Origin: Acidobacteriota bacterium
GTDB taxonomy: Bacteria > Acidobacteriota > Terriglobia > Bryobacterales > Bryobacteraceae
Reading direction: 5' to 3'
NCBI GenBank assembly: GCA_018268935.1
Contig: JAFDVS010000108.1
Span: 1 to 64,000, forward strand
Length of the DNA: 64,000 nucleotides
In this document: one piece after another, positions 16,997 through 26,015 of the stretch
How positions within the stretch are numbered: position 1 is the stretch's first letter
How the letters are laid out: each line of letters starts with the position of its first letter
The notes under the pieces: generated by a model
Database searches by the model: none
What the model was told of the DNA's origin: nothing
Seen by the model: only the letters and a program-made list of their open reading frames with translations
Program-made: the position numbers and the translations under genes

Positions 16997-18187
16997 CTAA
17001 GTGAGTCTCTTTAAACGTTGCCTTGCCTCCTCCAATGTCTCATATTTTTTGCAGAAACAGAAGCGAATTAATTGGTGCCCATCCTCACCCTTCAGAAAGA
17101 AACTCGACCCAGGCACCGCCGCTACGCCACACCTCTGCAAAAGATGCATGGCAAACTCCGTATCATTCGCAAACCCGAACCCCGATATGTCCGCCATCAC
17201 ATAATAAGCACCCGACGGACGGAACGGCCGGAACCCCGTCTCCTCCAGCACCGATACAATATGGTCCCGCTTCTTCTGATATTCCCGGCCCAGCTCCGAG
17301 TAGTATTCGTCCGGCAGCCCCAACGCCGTAACCCCAGCCATCTGCAACGGATGCGCCGCCCCCACAGTCAGAAAATCATGCACCTTCCGGATCGAATCCG
17401 TCAGGTCCGGTGCCGCCAGCACCCAACCTACCCGCCACCCGGTCACCGAGTACGTCTTCGACATCGAGTTCACCAGGATCCCGCGCTCCCGCATCCCCGG
17501 TATCGCCAGCACCGGCACATGCGTCGCCCCGTCATACACAATGTGCTCGTAGATCTCATCTGTAATGCACAGCGCATCGAATTCCTGGCATAGCCCCGCA
17601 ATATACGCCAGATCTTCGGCCGAAAACACCCGCCCCGTGGGGTTGTTCGGACTCGTAACAATCACCGCCTTCGTCCGCCCGTTGAACGCCTTCCGCAACT
17701 CATCCCGGTCAAACGTCCAGTCCGGAGCCCGCAGCGCCACCACCCGCCGCACCGCCGAACAGAGCTCCGAATCCGGCCCGTAATTCTCGTAATAGGGCTC
17801 GAAAACGATAATCTCATCCCCCGGATTCGTCACCGCCAGCAGCGTCGCGATCATCCCCTCCGTCGCCCCGCAGCAGACCGTGATCTCGCGCTCCGGGTCA
17901 AGCTCTAACCCATAGTGCCGCTTATACTTCCCGGCAATCGCATCGCGGAACGGCTTGGCCCCCCAGGTGATCGAATACTGGTTGAACTCGGCGTCAATCG
18001 CCGCATGCGCCGCGTCCTTCAATACCGCCGGGGCGGGGAAGTCCGGAAACCCCTGCGCCAGGTTCACCGCCTGGTATTGGATCGCCAGCCGCGTCATCTC
18101 CCGAATCACAGACTCGGTGAAGTTCAGCGTCCGCTGGCTGCGAAATCGTTCTCTAGTTGCCGGAGGCAGTACGGTTGGAATTGCCAT
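16997..18187 (-). CDS. Class I/II PLP-dependent aminotransferase
   Basis: About 396 residues from the ATG at 18187 (MAIPTVLPPATRERF). Fold type I aminotransferase features are in order: AQGFPDFPAP near the N-terminus, the pyridine-binding region GATEGMIATLL, NNPTGRVFS, TDEIYEHIVYDG, and the PLP-lysine site SMSKTYSVTGWRVGW; the carboxylate-binding arginine lies in LIRFCFCKK. The pattern is closest to kynurenine/methionine aminotransferases (KAT-like). The start overlaps the end of the transglycosylase gene by 35 bp, so the two are translationally linked. Exact amino-acid substrate uncertain. Confidence 0.85.
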   Translation of the reverse strand: MAIPTVLPPATRERFRSQRTLNFTESVIREMTRLAIQYQAVNLAQGFPDFPAPAVLKDAAHAAIDAEFNQYSITWGAKPFRDAIAGKYKRHYGLELDPEREITVCCGATEGMIATLLAVTNPGDEIIVFEPYYENYGPDSELCSAVRRVVALRAPDWTFDRDELRKAFNGRTKAVIVTSPNNPTGRVFSAEDLAYIAGLCQEFDALCITDEIYEHIVYDGATHVPVLAIPGMRERGILVNSMSKTYSVTGWRVGWVLAAPDLTDSIRKVHDFLTVGAAHPLQMAGVTALGLPDEYYSELGREYQKKRDHIVSVLEETGFRPFRPSGAYYVMADISGFGFANDTEFAMHLLQRCGVAAVPGSSFFLKGEDGHQLIRFCFCKKYETLEEARQRLKRLT

Positions 18188-20297
18188 TAGATGTCTTACC
18201 CGAAGGTAACCCAGCCGAACTCTGTCCGTAAAGCCGCCGGTACACTCCGGCGTTCCGCAGCACGATCTGCACGTAGTCCCGCGTCTCGGCAATCGGGATC
18301 GTCTCGATGAACTCGCTCGGCTCCCGGTACGTCCCCCAGTTCAACCACCGCGTCACCCGGCTCGGCCCGCCATTGTAAGCAGCCAGCACATTCTCCCACC
18401 GCGTCTGGAACGAATCGAGCAACTGCCGCAGGTAAATCGTCCCCAGCCGCAGGTTCATGTCCGGCTCAAACAGCTTCGCCGTCGTGAACCCCTTGATCCC
18501 GTTCTTCCGGCTCAGCCATCGCCCGGTCGAAGGCAACACCTGAGTCAGCCCATAAGCCTTCGCCACTGAAATCGCCTTCGGGTTGAACTCCGACTCCTGC
18601 CGGATCAGCCCCGCCACAATGTAGGGGTCCAGATCCTTATCCCGCGAATAGCGCTCCAGCGTTCCCCGGTACGGCATCGGAAACGCCACCCGCCAGAAGT
18701 TCGTCGGAGCATCCGCAAACGGAATATTCAAATACCCCGGCACATACGCCTTCACCGCCCGTAGCGCCTCATCATGCGCCCCGCGGCTATCCAGCAGCTT
18801 CGCCAGCTCCATCGCGATCACGTGCCCCTGACCGTCCGTCCGGGCCGCAAACCGCAGTTCGCTTTCCGCCAGTTCCCCCAGCCCCGCCGCGTTCAACAAT
18901 CGAGCCCGCTCCAGCCGCACTGCCGTCGCCCGCGTCGGCTCAAAGTTCAACTTGATCCGCCGCACCGGCAGGTTCAGCCCCGCCAGAAAATCCCCTACCT
19001 CCAGCGACGCCGTCGCCTTCGCCACTACCGCTGCTTCCAGCCGCTCCTCGGCCAGCATCGCATAGTAATGATTCGGCGCATAGTCGGCCAAATGCTGGTA
19101 ATAAGCCTTCGCCGAAGAGTAGTCCTTCCGCGCCTCGGCCGCCCGAGCCAAAAAGTAGAACGACGCCGGCACCTTCTCCGAATTGGGGAACCGCCGCACA
19201 TGGGTCCGGAACAGCGTCTCCGCATCCGCCGGCCGCCGCTGATAGCTCCCCCACGTAATCTTCCAATCGCAGAAGGCCGCATCCGCCAGGTCCACAAACG
19301 CCGAGCACGACTTGTACAGCGGCTCATACGTCTCCCGCTCGCCCCGCCCGTGATACAGGTAGGCCGTCGTCAGAATCGCCTCCAGCCGCCACTTCGAGTT
19401 CGGATACTTCGTCTCCACTTCCTTGAGGTGCGCCTGCATGTCCGATTCCCGGTCCAGCCGCTTGGCCAGATACGTCAGGTGGTACAGCCGCTCGGCATCG
19501 GCCTCCGCCGATTTCACTTCCAACCCGCGCAGATACTTATAGGCGGGAAGCATCTGCTTCGCCTTGTACTCCATCACCCCAATCTGCACCTTCGCCAGAT
19601 CCCGGTCATCCCCAGCCAGCGACTCCACCGCCTTCTCCAACTGCGCCTTCGCTTCCGTATACCGCCGGGCATTCGCCAGCGCCGTCGCCCGGCCCAGGAT
19701 CATCTGCGCCATCGGCGGAGGGAACTTCTCCCCCAACGACATCTTCAGCCTCGCCAGCGCCAGCCCGGCATCCGCCGCTCCGTCCGAGGCCGGATAGCCG
19801 TGGTACACCCGCTGCCATGACACCGCCGCCGACACGGGATCCCCAGCCGCTTCATACGCCGCCGCAAGTGCCGCTTCAACCGAAGCTTGCGGAATGTTCT
19901 TGGAGTGCAGCTTCAATAGCGCAATCGCGTCCTTCGGCCGGTTCAACTCAATGTATCCCCTGGCCGCCGACACCGCCGCCCGAGCCGCAAACGGAGACAC
20001 CGGCTGGAACCGCACTACCGCCGTGAACGCCGCTACCGCCTTCTCCGTATTCTTCTGCTCGACATAGGCAAGCCCACTGAAATACGAAGGGTAGTCCGCC
20101 AACTGCGGCAGCCGCGGACCCACCGCCTGGAACGTCGCCGCCGCCTGCGCAAACGACTTCTCCTTGAACTGCTGGATACCCTTCGCCAGCGCCTGCGGAG
20201 GAAAGTCCGAACGGTTCGCCTGCCCCCATACCGCCGGGCAAAGCGTCAGGCTAGCGCAAAGCGCCAGGGTATTCCGAACCGAGTTTCGATGGGTCAT
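18153..20297 (-). CDS. Soluble lytic murein transglycosylase (Slt70-like)
   Basis: A 714-residue periplasmic protein; the ATG at 20297 (MTHRNSVRNTLALC) is preferred to the longer frame because a signal peptide follows directly. The large N-terminal part (about 30-540) is an alpha-solenoid of TPR-like repeats forming the Slt70 U-domain. The C-terminal catalytic SLT domain has the active-site glutamate in GLIRQESEFNPKAIS, then AYGLTQVLPSTGRWLS and the AYNGGPSRVTRW motif. It cleaves peptidoglycan glycan strands to 1,6-anhydro products. The start overlaps the preceding GAF-like gene by 47 bp, and its stop lies inside the aminotransferase gene. Confidence 0.87.
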   Translation of the reverse strand: MTHRNSVRNTLALCASLTLCPAVWGQANRSDFPPQALAKGIQQFKEKSFAQAAATFQAVGPRLPQLADYPSYFSGLAYVEQKNTEKAVAAFTAVVRFQPVSPFAARAAVSAARGYIELNRPKDAIALLKLHSKNIPQASVEAALAAAYEAAGDPVSAAVSWQRVYHGYPASDGAADAGLALARLKMSLGEKFPPPMAQMILGRATALANARRYTEAKAQLEKAVESLAGDDRDLAKVQIGVMEYKAKQMLPAYKYLRGLEVKSAEADAERLYHLTYLAKRLDRESDMQAHLKEVETKYPNSKWRLEAILTTAYLYHGRGERETYEPLYKSCSAFVDLADAAFCDWKITWGSYQRRPADAETLFRTHVRRFPNSEKVPASFYFLARAAEARKDYSSAKAYYQHLADYAPNHYYAMLAEERLEAAVVAKATASLEVGDFLAGLNLPVRRIKLNFEPTRATAVRLERARLLNAAGLGELAESELRFAARTDGQGHVIAMELAKLLDSRGAHDEALRAVKAYVPGYLNIPFADAPTNFWRVAFPMPYRGTLERYSRDKDLDPYIVAGLIRQESEFNPKAISVAKAYGLTQVLPSTGRWLSRKNGIKGFTTAKLFEPDMNLRLGTIYLRQLLDSFQTRWENVLAAYNGGPSRVTRWLNWGTYREPSEFIETIPIAETRDYVQIVLRNAGVYRRLYGQSSAGLPSGKTSNGNSNRTASGN

Positions 20298-21132
20298 TGT
20301 TCGCAAGTGTGCGCACCAGTTCCTCATGTAAGTAATCGGTTAAGGACGGCGCTCCCTGCAGGAACTCCTGCCGGTAACGCTCGCGTCCGGAATCAATCGG
20401 CTCTTTCAATTGGACGTACAACGAAGCATTCTGGCGTCCGGTTTCTACCGATGCCTGCTCATAAAGAATAAGACGGGCCACTTCCCGTCTCGCAAAATTC
20501 TTTGCCTTAGTCTCCTGTACCTGTTGCTCGTAGCTCTTCGCCACCGGAGCAATCTGAATCAGCACCGGAGCCGGCGCGGGCTCAGCCTCTTCAGGAGGTG
20601 CCTCCTCCACCGGAGGAACGGGCATCGTATCCCGCGCCAGCATCGCCAGCAACTCCAGCGCTTCCCGAGGTGGCTTCGCCTTGTCTTCCGCGTACAACAC
20701 CGCGCACACCGTATCCCCACGGAGCACCGGAAACAGGTAGCACCGTGGACTCAGTGCCTCCCCCAACCGCTCCGCAATTTCTTCCGTCAACTCTCCCGCC
20801 GACCGCATCGTGATCACCGTATCGCGCGACTCCACCGCCGTCGCGAACGCCGGAGCGTCCATCACCTCATCCGCGAAGAACAACGCCACCCGCTCGGCAA
20901 ACGCCCCGCCGCCTTCTTCCAGAATGCTCTTCCATTCCTCGCTGGTTTCGGCCATCCGCAACCGGCGCCCCAGTTGATTCCAGATTTCCGTTTGCGCCCG
21001 TTCCCGCCGCTCCAGTTCCTTCGCCAAACGCCCCGACAACTCCGCCAACCGGCTCGTCAAAGCATGCTCGGTTTGAGAGAACGCCTGCCTTGTGGCAACT
21101 TCGAAATCGGCAAACGATTCAGCCAGAGACAT
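20251..21132 (-). CDS. Coiled-coil, GAF-like cytoplasmic protein
   Basis: A 293-residue protein from the ATG at 21132 (MSLAESFADFE). Residues 1-60 are a charged coiled coil (LAELSGRLAKELERRERAQ). The middle (about 60-170) looks like a degenerate GAF domain (AETSEEWKSILEEGGGAFAERVALF; CYLFPVLRGDTVCAVLYAED). A proline/glutamate-rich linker leads to a helical C-terminus (NFARREVARLILYEQASVE). No catalytic motif. It is followed by and overlaps the transglycosylase gene, so a link to cell-wall turnover or signalling is possible but not shown. Confidence 0.6.
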   Translation of the reverse strand: MSLAESFADFEVATRQAFSQTEHALTSRLAELSGRLAKELERRERAQTEIWNQLGRRLRMAETSEEWKSILEEGGGAFAERVALFFADEVMDAPAFATAVESRDTVITMRSAGELTEEIAERLGEALSPRCYLFPVLRGDTVCAVLYAEDKAKPPREALELLAMLARDTMPVPPVEEAPPEEAEPAPAPVLIQIAPVAKSYEQQVQETKAKNFARREVARLILYEQASVETGRQNASLYVQLKEPIDSGRERYRQEFLQGAPSLTDYLHEELVRTLANNDPSKLGSEYPGALR

Positions 21133-21176
21133 AAAACAAGTGATGACGATATTGTACTGGGCTTTCGCCTCACGCG

Positions 21177-22202
21177 CTACTTCCTTCCAATCAATATCGC
21201 GATGATGCTCGGTGGCTGCCCTAGCGTATTCAGCGCATTCCCCGTTAACTTCGACACAATGTTGTCCTGCTCCACATATCCGAACGCCCCAAACCCGCCG
21301 AATCCGAATCCCCCGCCGCTTACCACGCGGCACGTCGTGAACCCAAACTGCGTGATGCATGTGACGGAAACGTTCTGCCCCGCGGCGCCAAATCCAATGC
21401 CGCGCTCCGTGGCCGTCTTTGCCTCCGGGCTGGCGGGGTTCCAATTCGAGCCATCATCGGACAGGAACACCGACACCGGCAGCCCCGGCGTCAATGCCCG
21501 CCGCGACGGCAGCGCAATCGCGACCTCTTTCGCAAAGCTCACTCGCGGCTCGGTGGTGATGACATACTGCGAGCACCACCATGTCGCTGGCTGCGTCTTC
21601 GGCAGTTTGCTTTCATCCACAGGCAAGCGCCGCAGAGAAACCGTCACCCGTTGCGTGACGGCCCCTTCCGGCACAAACAGCGCCACTCCGGTTCCTCCGA
21701 CGAATACCGGAGCATTGGCGCCGCTTGCATCGAGCGTCCCACGGGCATCGAAGGTAATCGACCCCGTTTCCGCCAAAACCGTCAACCGTCCCGATGGCGC
21801 CTCCGATTCCACCAGCGCCGCCGTAGGCCGCTGATACGCCACCGCCGCCTGCACCGTCTCCGGCACCTCCGCTGTCGTGCCATCCACCTTTGCCCGGAAC
21901 ACAAACGGACCAAGTAAGGTATCCCGTTCCAGCCGCGACACGCGCCACGAGACGATGTTGTCCTTCACTCCGTCATAAACCCCCGACTGCGGCTTATGCA
22001 CCGATTCCAGATACCGCGTCCCGGCCGGCAGCGCCGCGCTGATGGTCAGCTCTTCCAGGTCTTCCTGCCCGCTGGCGACGTAGACACTGTAAAGCGCGTT
22101 ACCCTCAGGATCAAACTGTCCGGTCGAGCGTACAGCCACCCGGCCATCCGTCTGTCCGAACGCCATCTGCAAGGTGCAAAGTGCAAGTACGAGTTGCTTC
22201 AT
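21177..22202 (-). CDS. Secreted DUF11-like protein, function unknown
   Basis: A 341-residue exported protein with a signal peptide ending near MAFGQ (residue 16). Residues 18-120 resemble a DUF11/conserved-repeat domain (YSVYVASGQEDLEELTISA; LPAGTRYLES). The middle contains a ZU5/GAIN-like hint (GTGVALFVPEGAVTQRVTVS), and the C-terminus is glycine/phenylalanine-rich (SGGGFGFGGFGAFGY) followed by a hydrophobic end. It is the first gene of the leftward run with the GAF-like and transglycosylase genes, 44 bp away. Likely a surface protein; the partner is unknown. Confidence 0.55.
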   Translation of the reverse strand: MKQLVLALCTLQMAFGQTDGRVAVRSTGQFDPEGNALYSVYVASGQEDLEELTISAALPAGTRYLESVHKPQSGVYDGVKDNIVSWRVSRLERDTLLGPFVFRAKVDGTTAEVPETVQAAVAYQRPTAALVESEAPSGRLTVLAETGSITFDARGTLDASGANAPVFVGGTGVALFVPEGAVTQRVTVSLRRLPVDESKLPKTQPATWWCSQYVITTEPRVSFAKEVAIALPSRRALTPGLPVSVFLSDDGSNWNPASPEAKTATERGIGFGAAGQNVSVTCITQFGFTTCRVVSGGGFGFGGFGAFGYVEQDNIVSKLTGNALNTLGQPPSIIAILIGRK

Positions 22203-22290
22203 GAAACAACTCTAAAGCCAACCCCGCCAATTTGCCGTAAGGGAACGGTAAGAGTTCGGTGAGCAATCCTCACGCGGTATCATAAAGCCT

Positions 22291-22851
22291 ATGGGCGCGC
22301 TTCCAGTTCCCCGCATGACCGTCGAAGAGTATCTCGCCGCCGACCAAACCTCCGAGCGTCCGCTCGAATACCACGACGGCGAAGTATTCCCCCTCGCCGA
22401 AGCCAGCCTCGCACATGGGGCCATCCAGTTCAATCTATCTTCCGCGCTTCGCTCGAAACTGGAAGCTGGTCCTTGCCGGGGCACCGGTTCCGTCCGCGTC
22501 CGTGTTAGCCCCACTCAGTATCTCTACCCGGACGTCCTGGTGTTTTGCGGACAGCCGGAGTTGAGCAAGGAGTCCGACCCCAGCCTCACCAATCCCAAAG
22601 TCATTTTCGAGATCCTCTCCCCCTCCACCTCCGACTACGACTTCGGAGCCAAGTTCCAGCTCTACCGTCAACTCCCCTCCTTCGAGGAATACATCCTCAT
22701 CGCCCAAGACCAGCCGAAAGTCGAGGTATTCCGCCGTCTCCCCGACGGCCGCTGGATCCTCACCATCTACGAAGGCCTCGAAGCCACCATCTCTCTCGAC
22801 TCTCTCAACATCCAGCTCCCCCTGAGCGAAATCTACGCCCGGGTCTTCTAA
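22291..22851 (+). CDS. Uma2-family putative restriction-endonuclease-like protein
   Basis: A 186-residue protein of the usual Uma2 (DUF820) length. It opens with the family pattern MTVEEYLAADQ...RPLEYHDGEVF, where the glutamate and GEV form the start of a PD-(D/E)XK-like core. YPDVLVFCGQPEL and PKVIFEILSPSTSDYDFGAK carry the catalytic D and E-x-L/S region, and EEYILIAQDQPKVEVFRR completes it. Uma2 proteins occur in many copies in acidobacteria and cyanobacteria; their substrate is not established. It stands alone, divergent from the secreted protein gene. Confidence 0.85.
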   Translation: MGALPVPRMTVEEYLAADQTSERPLEYHDGEVFPLAEASLAHGAIQFNLSSALRSKLEAGPCRGTGSVRVRVSPTQYLYPDVLVFCGQPELSKESDPSLTNPKVIFEILSPSTSDYDFGAKFQLYRQLPSFEEYILIAQDQPKVEVFRRLPDGRWILTIYEGLEATISLDSLNIQLPLSEIYARVF

Positions 22852-22942
22852 TCAGTCACACGCCTTCCCCCCAAGCAAACAAACCACATAGCCCGTAGAC
22901 CCCGGTGCCTCACTGCTATCCTCATTCGTGTGCAGCCGTGGC

Positions 22943-24997
22943 TCAATATCGCAAAATTCGCTCCGCCTCGCGCACGACATCTTCCACTTGCGGCAAAATT
23001 TCATCCTCAATTCCAGGGTTATACGCAATCCAAGTATCAACGGCCGCCACTCTGCCAATCGGAGCATCCAGCTCCCCGAACAATTCATCCCCAACCCGGG
23101 CCGCGATTTCAGCCCCAAATCCAAAGCTCCGCGTATCCTCATGCACAACCAAGATCCGGTTCGTCTTGCGCACCGAAGCAGCAATCGCCCCCCAATCGTA
23201 CGGCAACAACGACCGCAGATCGATCACCTCAATACTCCACTGCGGATTCCGCTTCTCCAACTGCGTGGCCGCCACCAGCGATTTCTGCACCAGCGCTCCA
23301 TACGTCACCAAGGTCAAAGATCCCCCCGGCTTCACCATCCGAGCTTTGCCGAAAGGAATCAGATACTCCGCGCCCGGATGCGGCCCGCGATTGTACGGCT
23401 CCCGATACAACTTCTTATGCTCCAGAAACAGCACCGGGTCGTCGCAACGCAAAGCAGTCCGCAGCAGCCCGCAGGCATCCTGCGCATTCGACGGCATCAC
23501 CACACGCAGGCCGGGGATATGCGTGAACTCCACTTCCCCGGACTGGCTGTGATACACCGCGCCTCCACTCAGATATCCACCAATCGCCACCCGGATCACC
23601 GCCGGACACGAGAACGAATTATTCGACCGCCAGCGCAAGGTCGCCAATTCATCGCGAATTTGCATCATCGCCGGCCAAATGTAATCGAAAAACTGGATCT
23701 CCGCCACCGGCTTGAAGCCGCGAGCCGCCAGTCCGATCGCCCGGCCCACAATCGCCGCCTCGGCCAGCGGAGTATCGAAACAGCGATCCCCGAACGCGCG
23801 CTGCAAACCCTGCGTCGCTTTGAACACCCCGCCTTTGCCTTTCACCGCGCCCAGATTCTGCTCATGCCCACAATCGGCCACATCCTCGCCAAACACGAGA
23901 ATCCGCTCATTGCGCCGCATCTCTTCATGCAGTGTGAGATTGATCGAATCCACCATCGTGCGCGGCTCACCGGAAGGCTGTACCTTGGTGTCAAACTCCG
24001 GTCCGCACGGATCCACGGTGGGACTGTACAAATAGAGCAACGCGCTCCCCGATGGCGGTGGAGCCGCTCGCAGCGCCGCGTCGGTGGCTCGCTGCACTTC
24101 CGTCTCCACTTCATGCCCGATCAACTGCAGAGCATGACGATCCGCCACACCCTGCTCCATCAGCCACTCCGGAAAACGGAAAATCGGATCGCGCCGGGCC
24201 TCGTCATCGCGCTCTGCTTCAGTTTTGTACAACCGCTCGTCGTCGGACAGCGAATGCGAATAAGGCCGGATCACATGCGCATGCACCAACGCCGGGCCCT
24301 TGCCCTCGCGGCACCATGTGATGGCCCGTTGCATCGTCTCGTACGACTTCACGAAATCCGTGCCATCGGTCTCTTCCACAAACAAACCGGGAAACGAGGC
24401 CACCAGCTTCGAAATACTTCCCCCCGCGGTCTGCTTTTCAATCGGCACGGAAATCGCATAGGCGTTATCCTCGATCAAATACAGCAGCGGCAACTTCCCA
24501 ATGCAAGCAATATTCAGCGATTCCCAAAACTCGCCTTCGCTTGTGGTCCCATCGCCCGAACTGACGACAGTGATCTCGCCGCGCAAGCCCAACCGCCCCG
24601 AAGCCTCGGCGCATCCAGCGGCCTGAAGAAACTGCGTCCCCGTGGGAGACGACGATGACACGATGCGCAGTGCAGCATGCCCCCAATGCGACGGCATCTG
24701 CCTTCCGCCCGAGGCCGGGTCAGCGCCCGCGCCAACGGCTTGCAGCAGCATTTCTTCCGCCGTGACGCCCAGCGTCAAACACAGCGCACGGTCTCGATAA
24801 TACGGGTAGATCCAGTCCGAGCCGGCACGCAGCAGATACCCTGCCGCCACCTGTACGGCCTCATGGCCCGCTCCGCTGATCTGAAAAAAGATTTTGTTTT
24901 GGCGCTTTAGCAGGACTTCCCGGTCATCCAGCCGTCGGGAGGTCAGCATCAACCGGTAAGCGCGCCGGAATTCGTCAACGCTCAGTAGAGGTTTCAC
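22943..24997 (-). CDS. Fused E1 alpha/beta 2-oxoacid dehydrogenase (thiamine diphosphate)
   Basis: A 684-residue protein. Residues 1-340 are the E1-alpha part with the ThDP motif from SSGDGTTSEGEFWESLNIA to NAYAISVPIEKQ and the phosphorylation-loop-like RPYSHSLSDD. Residues 350-684 are the E1-beta part (ILVFGEDVADCG; TPLAEAAIVGRAIGLA; EIQFFDYIWPAMMQI; VVHEDTRSFGFG). The fusion matches branched-chain 2-oxoacid dehydrogenase (2-oxoisovalerate) E1 enzymes of some Bacteroidetes and acidobacteria. The start is a GTG at 24997 with no visible Shine-Dalgarno sequence. No E2 or E3 gene is present nearby, so they must lie elsewhere. It is divergent from truB with a 29-bp gap. Confidence 0.85.
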   Translation of the reverse strand: MKPLLSVDEFRRAYRLMLTSRRLDDREVLLKRQNKIFFQISGAGHEAVQVAAGYLLRAGSDWIYPYYRDRALCLTLGVTAEEMLLQAVGAGADPASGGRQMPSHWGHAALRIVSSSSPTGTQFLQAAGCAEASGRLGLRGEITVVSSGDGTTSEGEFWESLNIACIGKLPLLYLIEDNAYAISVPIEKQTAGGSISKLVASFPGLFVEETDGTDFVKSYETMQRAITWCREGKGPALVHAHVIRPYSHSLSDDERLYKTEAERDDEARRDPIFRFPEWLMEQGVADRHALQLIGHEVETEVQRATDAALRAAPPPSGSALLYLYSPTVDPCGPEFDTKVQPSGEPRTMVDSINLTLHEEMRRNERILVFGEDVADCGHEQNLGAVKGKGGVFKATQGLQRAFGDRCFDTPLAEAAIVGRAIGLAARGFKPVAEIQFFDYIWPAMMQIRDELATLRWRSNNSFSCPAVIRVAIGGYLSGGAVYHSQSGEVEFTHIPGLRVVMPSNAQDACGLLRTALRCDDPVLFLEHKKLYREPYNRGPHPGAEYLIPFGKARMVKPGGSLTLVTYGALVQKSLVAATQLEKRNPQWSIEVIDLRSLLPYDWGAIAASVRKTNRILVVHEDTRSFGFGAEIAARVGDELFGELDAPIGRVAAVDTWIAYNPGIEDEILPQVEDVVREAERILRY

Positions 24998-25026
24998 GTC
25001 TTTGTGGTGCTACTCTGGATTGTTGC

Positions 25027-25908
25027 ATGGATGGTGTGATCGTAGTCAACAAGTCCCCCGATTGGACTTCTCACGATGTGGTCGCCAAGATGAGAAGAAT
25101 CGCCGGGACCAAGAAAATCGGACATCTCGGAACTCTCGACCCCATGGCCACCGGTGTGCTGCCACTCGTTCTCAATAAGGCCACCCGGCTGGCGCAGTTC
25201 TATATGCGCAGCGAGAAACGCTATCAGGCACTGGTGCGCTTCGGCTTTGCCACAACCACCTACGATAAGGAAGGCGAGCGCACCTCTGAGCCCGTCCAAG
25301 TGGATCTCAGCCGCACCCAGATCGAAGAAGCGCTCGCGCCCTTTCGCGGTGTGCTGCAACAGCGGCCACCAGCGATCTCGGCAAAGAAGATCGCCGGAAC
25401 CCCAGCCTACAAGCTGGCGCGTAAGAATATCGAAGTCGATCTGCCGCCGGTGGAAGTCACCGTCTTTTCGCTGGACCTGCTCGAAGCAGGCCCCGATTGG
25501 ATTCGCATCGATGTGCACTGCTCGGCAGGCACCTACTTGCGCAGCCTTGCGCATGACCTCGGGCAAAGCCTCGGCTGTGGGGCGCACCTCGAAGAACTCA
25601 CCCGCACGGCCAGTGGCGACTTCACGCTCGCCCAGGCCCGCACGCTTACCGAACTCGAGGCACTCTCGAAAGAAGGCCGCCTCAACGAAGTGATTGTGCC
25701 CGCCAGCCAGTTGCTTCCACAATTCCCGGCGGAAGTGGTCGACCAGATCACTGCCACGCAGATCCGCCAGGGCCGCGACTTCCGCGTCTCGCCCTTCCGT
25801 GTCGCCAAGGGCGCCCAGTTCGTCCGCGCGATCGATGCCGATGGGTCGCTGCTAGCGATCGGCGAAGTCAAGCTCCCGAACCTGTATCATCCGATCCTCG
25901 TCTTTTAA
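25027..25908 (+). CDS. truB: tRNA pseudouridine(55) synthase TruB
   Basis: A 293-residue protein starting MDGVIVVNKSPDWTSHD. It has the TruB catalytic motif GHLGTLDPMATGVLPL with nucleophile Asp38, the YQALVRFGFATTTYD strand, and the QRPPAISAKKIAGTPAYKLAR RNA-binding segment. It ends with a PUA-like tail. TruB converts uridine 55 of the tRNA T-loop to pseudouridine. Bacterial truB usually sits with rbfA, rpsO or ribF; here none of these is adjacent, which is unusual. It is divergent from the E1 gene and followed by the osmolyte cluster. Confidence 0.94.
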   Translation: MDGVIVVNKSPDWTSHDVVAKMRRIAGTKKIGHLGTLDPMATGVLPLVLNKATRLAQFYMRSEKRYQALVRFGFATTTYDKEGERTSEPVQVDLSRTQIEEALAPFRGVLQQRPPAISAKKIAGTPAYKLARKNIEVDLPPVEVTVFSLDLLEAGPDWIRIDVHCSAGTYLRSLAHDLGQSLGCGAHLEELTRTASGDFTLAQARTLTELEALSKEGRLNEVIVPASQLLPQFPAEVVDQITATQIRQGRDFRVSPFRVAKGAQFVRAIDADGSLLAIGEVKLPNLYHPILVF

Positions 25909-26015
25909 CTTTCGATTACGAATCCATACAGGGATTGCGGTAGCCGAATACCCTGGGCAGGGTATGGGTTTCTCACCACCCGCTCGATACCCTCAAAAAG
26001 AGGACCCGCACCGCT

